From assembly GCA_024741835.1 (NCBI GenBank), contig JAENRP010000086.1, forward strand, positions 1 through 64,000: 64,000 nucleotides of DNA, written 5' to 3'. The notes under the pieces were generated by a model. That model was not told the origin of the DNA and did no database searches. It was given only the letters and a program-made list of their open reading frames with translations. Made by a program: the position numbers and the translations under genes. This stretch comes from Diplocarpon mali (lineage: Eukaryota > Ascomycota > Leotiomycetes > Helotiales > Drepanopezizaceae). Shown piece by piece: positions 44,201-55,899 of the stretch (positions are counted from its first letter, which is position 1; the number at the start of each line of letters is the position of its first letter).

Positions 44201-47200
44201 ATGGATACGTATGTCAAATCTCACTCTATTGATATATATTCTACTGATAGTACGATAGGGCTTCGAAAAACATCCGCCGAAAGGCTTTACAGAAGATTGC
44301 TGCGCTGTCCGCGACGTCATCTACCACGACTTTTGACAATTCAGACCTCGAGCGACTCTGTAAAGGCTGCCCCGTGAAGACCAATGCCAAATCCAATGGG
44401 ACTACGAAAGGGGAGTCTGGATCGTTGGCCAACTCACCTATGGTACGGGATTCCATTAGAGTTGAGTAGGACAAGGACTGATTGAAGTATAGAACATTAG
44501 GGAATTCGAGGTTCTACTGGCTCTTTGTAAAGCCGCACCACTCTTGAAAACGCCCCAGAGCGCAGGAAAGCTCGCGGAACAGCTGTATCCATACATACTG
44601 GAAGCCCATACACAGGCATTTGTGCCATCCCCGTTCTTCCGCGACATCGAGCCGTCGCCCATTGAAGCACTGAGTTATAACCTTACTACGGCTCTGCTTT
44701 CCTTGGGCATAAACCACGGTTCTCTTCGGGAAGCGGTCTCTGGGAAGCTCTGGGCATACCTACGTCACTGTCTGGATGCTGCTGGTTCGGCATCTTTGCA
44801 CGTGGCTGGGACCGAAGATGGGAACGAAACTGAATTGGAGGACGCCATCAATGTTGCAAACCTCACATTATCTATCTTGGGATTTCTGGATGCGGCTGCA
44901 ACTTATGCGAACTTCTGGAGTCCCACTGAAAGGCTGGCCTTGATCGAACGTGTGCAGAAGGTTTTGTCCGAGGACTTTTCGGTGGCTGTTGAGACGGCAT
45001 TTTCAACAATACGAAACCATAATTCGCAACAAGTCAATGTTAAAGAGTGGAAGCGGTATACTCGACATTATGCAGCTATCGGACGGCCTCTCGGAGCCAT
45101 GCTTCTTCAGAGAAGCTTCATGTGGCTCTTGGTTGCGGGTACCTCGCTTCTGTCCGCTGATATTGACGTCCTCAGAGGAAGTGATATTTTGGAACTGTTG
45201 ATGTCGGGGACTGTACATGCAAACTCGGGTATTTCTGGAGCGGGTGAGCCAGAATTTGCAACCATCGAGACAATGGCGGAAATTGCTGCCGATGAGATGA
45301 GCCTCCTTGAGGATGGGGCTGATTACCTTCGTCTTGGATCGACTTGGCAGCAGAGGCTTGCATTTTCCGTCAAGTCTGGTGCTCTGACGAGTTATTTGAA
45401 CTGTACTTTGATCAATGGAGATGCTGCAGATGCCGATATCCTCATGACCTGGCTCGAGGATACTCTTGCAGATCCAGTCCAAATGGCCGATGAGTCACTT
45501 GCCAGCGTCGTACTTCGATCCATGGCTCTTATATCCAAATCATATCCTGAATATGCCCCAAATGTAAGTCGACTGCTACCGCGATTCATCGTCCAAGGTG
45601 GTGCTCAGGGTCAGACTATTGCTATCGCATCTGCAAGCCTAGCATATGTCTTGCAACTCTTATCCCAGGATGCTATAATTACGATACTCTACACTCTCGG
45701 GAACGTTCTTAGTTCCGCTGCTAAAACAGAGAGAGCCCTTGCTGGCGGAGTCAATGGCGATTTGAACATGGAAGGGAACGTCAACGCTACCTTCTACAAA
45801 GGAAAGCAGTCTACGGGCAGTTCGATATCGCTGGTACTCAGCGGTGATGAAGATACCTCGGCCGTTTATGGAAACGTTATTCAGGCCATTTGCGGTGTTG
45901 CTGATCGCTGCAACGATCCCAAGATCACTGCTTTGGCTCAGTCTATGCTCCTTCAGAAGATTGAAAAAGTTAATAGATCTGTTGATGCAATGATCATATC
46001 GGAAACTACGGCGCTGGCTTTGAATGGAGGCCAACTGGAGTTCCGATCCCTGCTTAAATTATATGCTAGGATAAGCCACGAAGGAATTTTGAAGCATAAT
46101 GAGCCATTGGTCAATGCCGTAAGTTATCTATTATCTTGCAGATATTCTAGGACTCACATTTTCAGGTCACAAGAGGTCGAGACTACTTGTCTGCTAGTCT
46201 CGAAAAGGAATCTCCACTGTACGAAATATACCTCGAGCATCTACTGGATTCTATCATCAGCCTTGGAGATGTTCATCAAGCCCAGAGTTCCGGGGAGGCT
46301 GATGTTGAAGTCGCTGGTCGAGAGATCGCACAGCTCCTACAACCACTGGCCTTGCTGATGTCAAGAAATGACTTGGCGACCGATGAAACCCTTAGCGAGG
46401 AGGCACTATCACTCATTCGTGATGCATGGTTCAACATTGTTGTCCATGGCTTCAGTACCGCTACTGAACGCGGTCAGCGATATATGAATGAACTGCGACT
46501 CATTGCCCTCCACTCCCCGCCTCTCGTAGCAGAGCAGAGAGGAGAGCAAGTTGAGAGCGACATTGAATTGAACACGGTTCTCCGCCGTGGTATGAGCTCT
46601 GAGCACGAAGCGACTCAAAAAAAACATCTCACAACTCTCATCCCATCTAAAGCATCCGACATCAAAGGACTGAGCTACCAAAAAGTTATCTTTTTGCAAG
46701 CCGCCTACCTTGTCGAGACATTGCGGGCGGACTCGGGAGACTGTACCAAGGCGTTGACTTATTTCCTGGAACCCAGCATGAGGAGGGGAGAGATGAGCAG
46801 TACGATGGAGTCTATTACGCATGCTGTGATAGACACGTATCTGCACAAGACTATGACGGGGATCCACCCAACCTTTTCGGCTCCATATGTTGCAAAACAA
46901 CTGGCATTGATATTCAGTAGCTGCTGTCATCGCATCGAAAGAGTCCAACAGGCGGCCATGAACTGTGCGGATAAAATTATCAGGGACGTCCCATCTACTC
47001 TTTGTCATAAATCCTCGTTGTTCGCGCTGCTTGAGCTTTTGTCTCTCATGTGGACCAGCTGCCTGGAGGCTGAAACGGATGAATATGAATGGAAGTCTTC
47101 GTTTAAATCAGCAAGAGGAAATGTCACCATCGAGTTATCTGACGATTTCGATCTCCGTCGCCGGACTTTGAATAGCCTTTACAAACGAGCGAGAAGCTGG

Positions 47201-50200
47201 GTCAATTCGGCAATCAACATCGCCCCTCAGGATGTCAAGGGTCTCCTACAGACTTATCTTTCCGAATATGATGATGAGGGAGCGTACGGTCATATTTCTC
47301 TCGGCCGTTCTTTTGCAACCGAAATGGGATCAATCATCCCGGGTTCCGATCAACGCCTTGGTGCCATAGACCGCCATGGGGACTGCAATATCAACACCGC
47401 CTCTGACTTTATAGCTCAATACACGACTCGGCAAGAATACCGGTATGCGGAAGCTGTTCCTGATCACAACGCAGAATGGCTCCAACTAATTCAACTTGAT
47501 CGCCGAAGAGATTCGGTAGGCTCGAAAGCAGACAAGGAATTCGAAGATGCTAGTACAGTACTTGCCCACTTGGAAGCTCGTACAATTCAGCACAAATATG
47601 TTCCTATTGGTGAACTTCGCGACATCCTGAGGAGAGCCGCCGCTTTGCTCTGCCGGACCAAGGAAGATGAGTGCGCAATCGTGCATCACCTCGTCGGTAT
47701 ACCGTTTGCAATCTTTACGAAGCAATCAATCAAGCTGGGTATCTCTCTGTGGCTGGGTGTGATAAACGAGAACCCTCGAATGGAGCCGCGGATTCTTATG
47801 GAAGTCGCGCAACAATGGGAAGCTACAGTTCACAAACGTACGGGTATCTTCAACTCCAAGTTCCTGTGAGTCTTTAGTCATGATTCAATTCACTGACGAG
47901 TATTGCTAATATCAAAAAGCCACCCTGATCCTTTTTACATCAAAGAAGAATTTGCTCCTAGTGACTGGCCAACACTGTTGAAGAAGCAGCATATTGCACA
48001 CAACCTGCTCGCACCCCACATGCGCCTGCTACAATTCTTGGGGAGCCATTTCAACGCTACACGTCTAGGGAGCCCGCATATAGAAAGGGTGTTTTTGAGG
48101 CTTCTGGACGTGACTCTTGATGGTCTCAAGCACGCTACGGGCCACCCTCTTGCGCGAGAAATCAGATTCCACATCATTTTGTTCGCTCTGAAGGTTTTGA
48201 GATACAGCATCGCGCTTCCATTTAGTGCGAGATGCCTGTTGAAAGACCGTATTCTATCGGCTGCCTTGACCTGGTTCAATTTTGCGCCGTGCTGGTCTTT
48301 TGGTGGCAACAGACTTCAATTGAAAGCTGAGACTCGTTTGTTGGCGGATGTGTTATCGGCACTGAGAAGTGTGCATATGCCTGGTAATAGCAAACAATCG
48401 TCTTCGGTGAAGTCGCTTCAGGCCAAGGAGAATCTGCTCCAACTTCTCATTGAGAGCGAACTGGTCAGACTAAATGTCTGGCTGCATCCGTTAAACGAGG
48501 CAAGAGACCCATTGTCCCCAACTGTCAAGATTCCCACGGAAGCTACCATACTAGGTCTTGTCAAAACAGCCTGGATTGAGAGTCCGTCTCTTGCTATCCA
48601 ACTAGTTTCCAGGTTCCCATCGCAAAGAGTCCATAGGGATATAAGATTTCGCCTGCTTAATCACCCTGACAGAGCAGTTTCCGAACCAGAGGGTGTACAC
48701 GTATTGCTGGGAGAGACATTTCCTAATGACGTGAACTTTCAGCTAAAGGTACGTTTCTTTAAATGGTCGGCTGATGTACTTACTAATATTTGCAGCACCT
48801 TCTGTACTGGTCTACTGTAAACCCTGTCAGCGCCGTCACCTATTTTTTGCCCGCCTATCAGAACCATCCGTTCGTATTGCAGTACGCAATGCGAGCCTTG
48901 GAAAGTCATTCAGTGGATGTGACATTTTTCTACGTTCCACAGATAGTACAGGCTCTGCGTTACGATCGCTTAGGCTATGTGGAAAGATACATCGTAGAAA
49001 CAGCCAAATTCTCGCAGCTGTTTGCTCACCAAATAATCTGGAATATGAAGGCAAACGCATTCAAAGATGAAGACTCTCTAGTTGTATGTTTTGAAAAAAA
49101 AAAAAAGTCATGAGGAATGTTGTACTGACCACGGACTACTAGCCTGACGTTGTAAAACCGACTCTTGATAAGGTCATGAATCGCATGATTGACGGGTTCT
49201 CTGGGACCGACAAGATTTTCTACGAACGAGAATTCACATTCTTCGATGAAGTTACAAGCATATCTGGGAAACTAAAGCCTTTTATCAAGGCACCAAAGCC
49301 CGAAAAAAAGCAGAAGATCGAAGAGGAACTGCGAAAGATAAAAGTTGAGGTTGGAGTTTACTTGCCAAGTAATCCCGATGGCGTCGTGATTGGCATTGAT
49401 AGAAAGTCCGGCAAACCACTTCAAAGTCACGCCAAAGCTCCGTACATGGCGACATTCCGCATCAAGAAGAGCCCGGAGGGTATGGAAGGGGCCGATGACA
49501 TGTTAGAGGAGACCAAAAAAACTGCTTCGGTTCCCCAAGATAACACAATTGAGGTCTGGCAATCTGCTATTTTCAAAGTTGGGGATGATTGTCGGCAAGA
49601 TGTCCTGGCTCTTCAGATGATTGCCGCGTTTCGAGGCATATTCCATGATGTGGGCCTTGATGTTTACGTATTCCCATATCGGGTCACGGCAACTGCTCCG
49701 GGCTGCGGTGTCATCGATGTCCTGCCAAACTCCATCTCGCGTGATATGGTTGGACGAGAAGCCGTCAATGGCCTCTACGACTACTTTGTCTCGAAGTACG
49801 GAAATGAGGACTCTCTGCGCTTTCAAGAAGCCAGAAGCAACTTTGTTAAGAGTATGGCTGCGTATTCGCTCATCTCATTTCTACTCCAGTTCAAGGATCG
49901 TCACAATGGCAATATCATGATTGATGACGCGGGACATATTCTTCACATCGATTTTGGTTTCTGCTTTGACATTGCTCCTGGTGGTGTTAAGTTCGAACGA
50001 GCTCCATTCAAGCTTACCTCTGAAATGATGGCTGTGATGGGCGGGCGTACTGATCATCAAGCTTTTAAGTGGTTCGAGGAACTCACTGTCAAGGCTTTCT
50101 TGGCTTCTCGGCCGTACGCAGAGAAGCTCTCTCAACTCGTGTTGCTGATGATGGACTCTGGATTGCCATGTTTCAAGCCCGAGACTATTCAAAACTTCAA

Positions 50201-50392
50201 GGACCGATTTGTGTTGGAGAAGAGCGAGAGAGAGGCGGCTGATTTCATGAAGGGGTTGATCAAGAGGAGTTATTCTAGTTACTCTACTGGAGGCAAGCAT
50301 TATCCCACACCTACTTACCTTGTACCCTTGCTAATATGCTTGTTATAGTCTACGATCAGTTCCAACTTATGACCAATGGCATCCCATATTAA
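44201..50392 (+). CDS. STT4: Phosphatidylinositol 4-kinase, type III alpha (Stt4)
   Basis: Eight exons (44201-44208, 44259-44442, 44493-46118, 46166-47865, 47920-48748, 48796-49083, 49143-50292, 50349-50392) join in frame into 1942 residues, close to yeast Stt4 (~1900). The N-terminal ~1300 residues are helical repeats, followed by the PIK helical domain (about 1330-1540) and the lipid kinase domain (about 1610-1930). The last has GDDCRQDVLALQM, the catalytic DRHNGNIMIDD and the activation-loop DFGFCFDIAPGG. The end SYSTGVYDQFQLMTNGIPY is conserved. Stt4 makes PI4P at the plasma membrane with Efr3 and Ypp1 and feeds Mss4. The first exon is 8 nt (MDT) and the last intron uses a GC donor; both were required to obtain conserved termini. 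It shares a promoter with PRE7. Confidence 0.95.
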
Positions 50393-50695
50393 TTAGATTT
50401 TAAACGAGATATCGCGTCATAGATTGCGTTTGGAGCATAATCGTACTCGTTGCTTGCTCAGACCCACAACTTGACTCGCTATCATATGTGTTGGGGATAG
50501 TGACCATGATCTCTGTACTCCAAACTGTCACCATCAAGAGCGGTCAATCGCTTCTAATACTGATCACTCGAAATAGCGGGCCGTTCCTTCTGGTTTCGCA
50601 AGTTTGTAACAGTGGCCCAGTTTCAAAGCAGCATATCTACAACTCCACTCTTGACTCTCATAGAAGTCTCAATATCAATCCATCTCAATCACAAG
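50393..50695. other. Spacer between STT4 and the methyltransferase pseudogene
   Basis: The 303-bp stretch has no gene. It holds the STT4 3' untranslated region and a former promoter. Confidence 0.5.
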
Positions 50696-51635
50696 ATGGT
50701 AACCCCTTTCACTCTTGATACGAGCGGGTTTCGAAATGCCTCCCCGTACAATCGAAACTGGCCCTCTTTCCCGCCCGAAGCTGTAGAGAAGCTGCTGGGC
50801 CACCTCGGAGTCGCTGGCCAGCAAGGTGCTAGGATCGTGGACCTCGCCTGCGGGACGGGAAAATTCACGGAGCTGTTGACGAGGGATGAGGGGTGTGAAG
50901 TAGTGGGTGTAGAGCCACATGAAGGCATAAGAGACGTGTTCGTGAAGAAGGGCTTAGAGAATGTCAAAGAAGTGGATGGGGGTGCAGGGAACATGCCCGT
51001 TGAAGAGGACTGGGGACACGCGTTGGTTGCTGTGCAGGTCAGTTGCATCGGTTACAACTGAATTGGTCAGCTGATGTTTGTTTTCTCTCGCATTATCAAG
51101 GCTTTGCGCTGGTTTGCTACTGAGGCTCCGTTGAAGGAGATTCACAGAATCTTGAGGCCTGGCGCTAAGTTTGGGATGATTTGATATTGAAGACTGTGGG
51201 ATTGCTCGTTACGAAAGAAAGTCATGAGAATAGCTAATAGCCTCGCAGACAATGCCCCGAAATCATGGGAGCAAACGACGAATGATATCATCACTACGCG
51301 TGGTGACGGGCACGCTAGATTCAGAGACTTGGAGCGGAAGGAAGTATTTGAGCAACAATCCGAATCCACTCCATTAAAGGCTCGAAGGATACATTTACCC
51401 ATAACCTTCCATCTTTCCCCCGGCCGCTTAGTAAATTCTTCAATGGACTGCTTGGCTGAGCGATGAGGTTATTTGGGCGAGATTCTACACTTTGTCACAG
51501 ATTGCCAACTTATGTGAGAAGAGAGAGGTATTTCACGAGGTTTTGTTGGCATTGAATGAGCACGGAGAAGGGAACGCCATGGGAGAGGTGGCATTACATG
51601 GCACTACTTGGAATCTAGAGTCCGAGCCTTTTTGA
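50696..51635 (+). pseudogene. SAM-dependent methyltransferase (type 11), broken by frameshifts
   Basis: The frame opens MVTPFTLDTSGF and shows motif I as VDLACGTGKFTELL. A normal intron (51038-51100, GTCAGT..CAAG) leads into LRWFATEAPLKEIHRILRPG, as in class I methyltransferases. At 51182 the frame hits TGA where the family usually reads Gly-Met-Ile-Trp; homology continues in another frame (NAPKSWEQTT, about 51254 on, after a plausible second intron). It shifts again at about 51380-51390 (DTFTHNLPSF) and again near 51440 (LSDEVIWARFYTLSQIANL), ending at 51635. At least three frame changes in 450 bp make it a pseudogene unless the assembly is poor here. Related fungal proteins are small-molecule methyltransferases of unknown substrate. 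Confidence 0.82.
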
Positions 51636-52086
51636 ATGAAAACCTACCTACCTATCTTAGGAAATCATTGCGATTGTTGTAGCTCATAAAATACCTTACG
51701 CTAACCCCATCCAGTTTATACGGTGCGCTGTGGCTTTAACCCGCAGCACGAGAACTCTCAATAATTTTACAGCAAAAGAAATTAAGCCCACTATCCCCTG
51801 AAAAATGGCTCAATTCTGTTTTGAGTACTGAGATTTGCTTGATTTGCAATGATTAGCTTATAGCCAAGCCAATTAAGCCTTGTTCATAGAGCAGCAGTCA
51901 TGATCCCACATCATGTCTGGGCATGGATTAGAATCCGGTTAGGATTTCGAGGCGAAAACTGGATTTCGTTTCAACTTTCCTGTCAGTATACAGAGGAAAA
52001 GTCAACAATGCTAGCTAGGCAGAAGGTCAGGCAATATTTTCCAACGCCTCATGTTTTTCTGCCTCCTGCCCAAGCCGACACTGCAA
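51636..52086. other. Intergenic, no gene seen
   Basis: No frame or motif of note. The stretch lies between the pseudogene and the 3' end of the small membrane-protein gene on the minus strand. Confidence 0.5.
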
Positions 52087-52638
52087 TTAGAACACCTCCC
52101 CTAGCCTATCTTCTTCCTCCATAACATCCTCCAAGACTCTACTTCGCTCGCTACTATTGATAAACACCACCGTCGCCGTATTATCTTCTACGAACCTCAC
52201 CTTTTTTGATTTCCGTGGCCTCTGACAACAACTGTCCAACAGCGCATCCCTCTCATCATCGTTCGTGCTCTTCAACCCCGTCCTTATGATCCCGACTGTA
52301 ACAGCAGTCTTTCTCTTCTTCCTGTCCAAGAGAAGCCAGTTCCTCCTCGCCTGCCTCCCCTTCCTCTCGTACCACCACTCCACGGTCTGCTCTCGGATCC
52401 TCCATAGCCCCGCCAGGACCAGCACAAGAACAAACACGAGAAGGGTGCCCGAGATGTTGTTTTCGTTGTCTCGTAGCCACCGATTTATTTCCTCCCGGTT
52501 TTCGAGGTCGATACCCAGAGATATTGGAACCGGAAGGAGGGGCTCGGCGCCGTGTTCGACTGAGCTGGAAGATGCGTTTTGAAGCTGGACTCGGGCTGGA
52601 GCTGGACCCGGAAGGATATTTGAGAGCGAGTGAGGCAT
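52087..52638 (-). CDS. Small single-pass membrane protein, unknown family
   Basis: The uninterrupted 183-residue frame has a clear membrane segment at 62-80 (ISGTLLVFVLVLVLAGLWR). An acidic region lies before it (DLENREEINRWLRDNEN), and a strongly basic stretch after it (ERKGRQARRN, LLDRKKRK) places the C-terminal part in the cytoplasm by the positive-inside rule. The tail contains KKVRF (145-149), which fits the RVxF docking motif for protein phosphatase 1, and an acidic end. I do not recognise the family. Coding character (charged, ordered topology) favours a real gene. No signal peptide is evident; it could be tail-oriented in the ER or nuclear membrane, which is inference. Confidence 0.6.
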   Translation of the reverse strand: MPHSLSNILPGPAPARVQLQNASSSSVEHGAEPLLPVPISLGIDLENREEINRWLRDNENNISGTLLVFVLVLVLAGLWRIREQTVEWWYERKGRQARRNWLLLDRKKRKTAVTVGIIRTGLKSTNDDERDALLDSCCQRPRKSKKVRFVEDNTATVVFINSSERSRVLEDVMEEEDRLGEVF

Positions 52639-53650
52639 TGGGGACTACGTGGAGGCTGTGCTGCTGGGTGGCAGGGAGTGGTCGGCGTTGAAGATCGCGA
52701 GTGGTTCAGCGAGGTGTGGAGCTTGTATACCAGAGGTAGGAGTCCAGGCATTGAGTTTCCGGATGTTGAATCAAGAACTTATGCTGGTTGCCTCTCGTTC
52801 ACTTATCGATATTTCTGGGCGAGGCTGGAACTCCGAGGCATTGACAAAATGGGCTGTAGAGACTGTGGTCCACAGTTTGGATGTCAGAACATACTGAAGA
52901 CTGAACCGGCGTTGGATGTGTGATGTTTGGATCTCCGTCATGACGATTTGGTGGAGAATTAACCAGCTCTTTTCTTTTGGGTAAGAGCGATGCCGCCCGG
53001 CCCGGTCTCGCTTACCAGCTTTCCCCCTTTTGTTTTCTTTCCGTTCGCTTATTATAGCTTTCCTGTCAGAGCTGCAGTTGACTCCGTCACTAATACAATT
53101 ACGCGAGCGAGCGAATCATACACAAGTAGACCGGCTACTATATTCCAGGACCCAGATCGGCTGTGGTTACAATGACCGTAGGAAACATCCACTTCTTGGG
53201 TTCACAGAAAACCGGGTTGACATCATGAATCTATTTCATGGCTGAAACAGATTATCAACAATTCCTTGATATAAGACCAAGACTTCTGGTTTTCAAGTCC
53301 CAGCAGCCTCAGCATCCATTGCGTGTTCTCTCTTTGCCCAGAGCACCACACGCGTGTCAATGAAGACAACGCAAGTGAAGCACAGACGAGAGACAAAAGC
53401 AGACAAAGAAGACGTGGAGCACTCGTGCGAAAGAAGCAGTCGGCCAGCCAACCACTATGCTGACATTCTAGCTTACCTATTCATTACATCCACACCTCAA
53501 ACATGTTCCAACACCCATCAGCGTGGAAGAGAGACCGCACTCCGTGCTCAGCATCGCCAGCACTTACAGCGGCTTCTCAGACCTCAGTCAGTCGACAACC
53601 GCCTCGAATTCAGAACACAGCCGCCAACTGTAGGCAACGCACCCACAACC
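52639..53650. other. Intergenic, divergent
   Basis: No supported gene. The stretch has pyrimidine-rich parts near 53000-53060 and GCGAGCGAGCGAATC near 53103. A longer frame runs through 53354-53650 into the next gene but looks non-coding before 53651. Confidence 0.4.
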
Positions 53651-53953
53651 ATGCCCGAGGAACCACAAGAAGTAGAAGACCTTTCTCTCCTTGCCCCTGC
53701 ATCGCTCGCACCCACTGAACAGGAGACCCAAGACTCTATCACCCTGGCGCAGAAAACCGCGCTGTCCGCGTCCTGCCTTTCGTCCGTTCCGGCGCAGACT
53801 AGCCAGGCGGCTATAGCGGCCAAGAAAGAGTGCAAGGAGACGCTGAAGGATCTGCCACAGCCGGTTGCGACGCCGGAGCGGGCGGCATTGGTGGGATGGA
53901 TCGATAAGTTGCTTGGGGATTTCAAGCGCGTGCATGAGGATTTGGAGGAGTAG
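53651..53953 (+). CDS. Small hypothetical protein (100 residues)
   Basis: From the ATG at 53651 (context ACAACCATGC, a good fungal start) the frame encodes an acidic N terminus (MPEEPQEVEDLSLL), an Ala/Ser/Thr/Gln-rich middle and a helical C terminus (RAALVGWIDKLLGDFKRVHEDLEE region). The frame is open upstream to 53354, but that part is His/Arg/Gln-rich and less protein-like. No family is recognised. It might also be only part of a spliced gene. Confidence 0.4.
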   Translation: MPEEPQEVEDLSLLAPASLAPTEQETQDSITLAQKTALSASCLSSVPAQTSQAAIAAKKECKETLKDLPQPVATPERAALVGWIDKLLGDFKRVHEDLEE

Positions 53954-54303
53954 AGGAGGGAGCGGAATGGTGAAGCTGTCAGAGCGGCAATCTATACACA
54001 GTCAAGTAGGTGAGTCAGATGGAAGTGCTTGAGTAGAAATGCACGCAATGAGAAAAATTAAAAGTTGTAGATTGGATTGTACGTGAGTACCTACGAACAA
54101 AAGAATTTCCGGATACTAACTTTCAACTGGGTATAGTACGAAGCAAGAGAGCCCCCATGGCTTGGTATCCTCCCCAGTCAAACTATGTACAACAGCGTGT
54201 TGAGTACTCCCAGTCCTCGAATCTGCCTGTCCTTTCTATTCCTGTACCATAAACATTTAAGTCATAAAACATTGAGTGAACGGAACCAACCCCCGTATCC
54301 CAT
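53954..54303. other. Convergent intergenic region
   Basis: The stretch is a 3' region between the small hypothetical gene (+) and the unknown gene on the minus strand. No feature was noticed. Confidence 0.5.
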
Positions 54304-55899
54304 TCATTCCTTCAATTCGGCGCTGATCTCTTCACGAACCTTACCACACCACTTCCAGATCGCGTCTTCGAAGCCTTTCAGCGCGGCCCGGTCGGTACCA
54401 TTCACAACGCCCATCACGTCGACCTTAAGAATGACTTCCCAGCGCAGTTCTGCGGCTTTGATCCAGTACCGCAGGTTCTCCGCGCATCGATACGGTTTCG
54501 CGAAGTCCGTGTGCCACTTGTCGATTGCCCCAAAGGGTCTTTTGCTCTTCTTAACCACCGAGTTATGCAATCCAACTAATCTCATTCCTGTTCTCATGTC
54601 GTCCAGGAAATCTGTTGGCAGAGCTCCGTCTTCGACTTCATCCACAGGCTTGAATGCCGGTAGGTTATCGACATCTGGATCCATGGATTGGATGAAGGTA
54701 TATTCTCTATCCACGCTGCTGCCCGCCCAGGAATCATCAAGCCAAGTCCAGCTCGCTCGTTGTCTCCGCTCTGCCTCCTCCATAGCTTCTTCTTGGCTCA
54801 GCATCTCAAAGACGCTCGTTACCCACTTCCCCATCGTTACTCTCTCCTCACTACGCATTCCAGCGGCAAAATGCCTCGTCGCCATCCGCTTCAGCACGTC
54901 CATGACAGAGAGTAATTCTGTACGTATCTCGCGCTCAGACTTGATGACTGCAAGCCGTGCCGGCTGGTTATGAGCTGTGTAGTACATTTTGGCAGCGCGG
55001 ATAGCAAGTGTCATTATATCCAGCACATGCATACCTTGAAGCTCGTACCAGCCACGATTGTCGTCTGCTGCTGGACTTGGTGGTGGTGCATCGTTTCCCT
55101 TTTGAGGAGAGGGTGGTGCGGAAGTAGGATTTTGTTTCAGTTCTTCGAGTAGCTCGACAGCATCATGAAGGGACTTTTGGAGGTCGGTTTTGAGTTCTTC
55201 GAGGGTAGGCGGATGAGGTATTGGCTTGATACGGTGATTGTAAGTACTGACTGTCGGGGGTAACATGTGTGGGTGATCCGGATCTTCCTCTTCCTCTTCA
55301 TCAAAGTAATCATCCTCATCCTGCGTAGGACTTTCCACCAGCGTTCCCCCAAGTTGTGCGTGAAGCTCCGGACTGCTGCCCATCGATGCATACGAGGAAT
55401 CGATATCTGAGCCTAAAACCTTCTGAGTCAGGAACGATGTGTCCAATGCCGACAGATCCAACGTGCCACGCTGGTTCTCTTTCTTCTTCGCCAGCCGCCC
55501 CCCCTTCCCATCCAACAGCCCCGTTCGAGCAAAGTAGTATTGTAAATGTGCTATGCTCCCCAAGCTCAGAACGCTCTCTCTTGATTGTGCAGAAGCCGCG
55601 AAGTTCGTTCCCTGCGGTCTTACGTAGCCACGACGTTTGGGTTTTTCTGGTCCGCCGAACGAGGATTGTCGATTCGAGTAGCTCGAAGATGACGACCGGG
55701 ACACCGAAGTACCAGATGAACTGTTACTTCCTAGGGAATCCCGCCCCATCGTGTTGGAATATAGAGAGTCCGCCGAACCGGTGGAAACGCAACGCGAGAG
55801 CTCCGGGCATACTCTCATTGCTGGCGAGGGGGATATCGAGGGTGAAGGCGACCTTCTGCGCAGAGATAGTTGCTCTCTAGGATCTTGTGGAGTCGCCAT
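54304..55899 (-). CDS. Conserved-looking fungal protein of unknown function, 531 residues
   Basis: A single exon. The first ~115 residues are Ser/Arg/Pro-rich and disordered. A basic KPKRRGYVRPQGTNFA patch and a hydrophobic helix-like SLGSIAHLQYYFARTGLL follow. Next come an acidic run (DEDDYFDEEEEEDPDHPH, about 193-211) and a Pro-rich linker. A well-ordered C-terminal half (about 290-531) is rich in Trp and conserved-looking helices, with WYELQGMHVLDIMTLAIRAA, SWTWLDDSWAG and LRYWIKAAELRWEVIL. This composition suggests a soluble helical domain with regulatory, probably phosphorylated, tails. I do not recognise the family and assign no function. The ATG at 55899 is the first in frame. Confidence 0.75.
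   Translation of the reverse strand: MATPQDPREQLSLRRRSPSPSISPSPAMRVCPELSRCVSTGSADSLYSNTMGRDSLGSNSSSGTSVSRSSSSSYSNRQSSFGGPEKPKRRGYVRPQGTNFAASAQSRESVLSLGSIAHLQYYFARTGLLDGKGGRLAKKKENQRGTLDLSALDTSFLTQKVLGSDIDSSYASMGSSPELHAQLGGTLVESPTQDEDDYFDEEEEEDPDHPHMLPPTVSTYNHRIKPIPHPPTLEELKTDLQKSLHDAVELLEELKQNPTSAPPSPQKGNDAPPPSPAADDNRGWYELQGMHVLDIMTLAIRAAKMYYTAHNQPARLAVIKSEREIRTELLSVMDVLKRMATRHFAAGMRSEERVTMGKWVTSVFEMLSQEEAMEEAERRQRASWTWLDDSWAGSSVDREYTFIQSMDPDVDNLPAFKPVDEVEDGALPTDFLDDMRTGMRLVGLHNSVVKKSKRPFGAIDKWHTDFAKPYRCAENLRYWIKAAELRWEVILKVDVMGVVNGTDRAALKGFEDAIWKWCGKVREEISAELKE

Noticed and set aside
50612..50695. Upstream ATG (50612) as the methyltransferase start
   Set aside because: The residues before MVTPFTLD are unlike the family, whose proteins begin close to the TSGFRNASPYN region.
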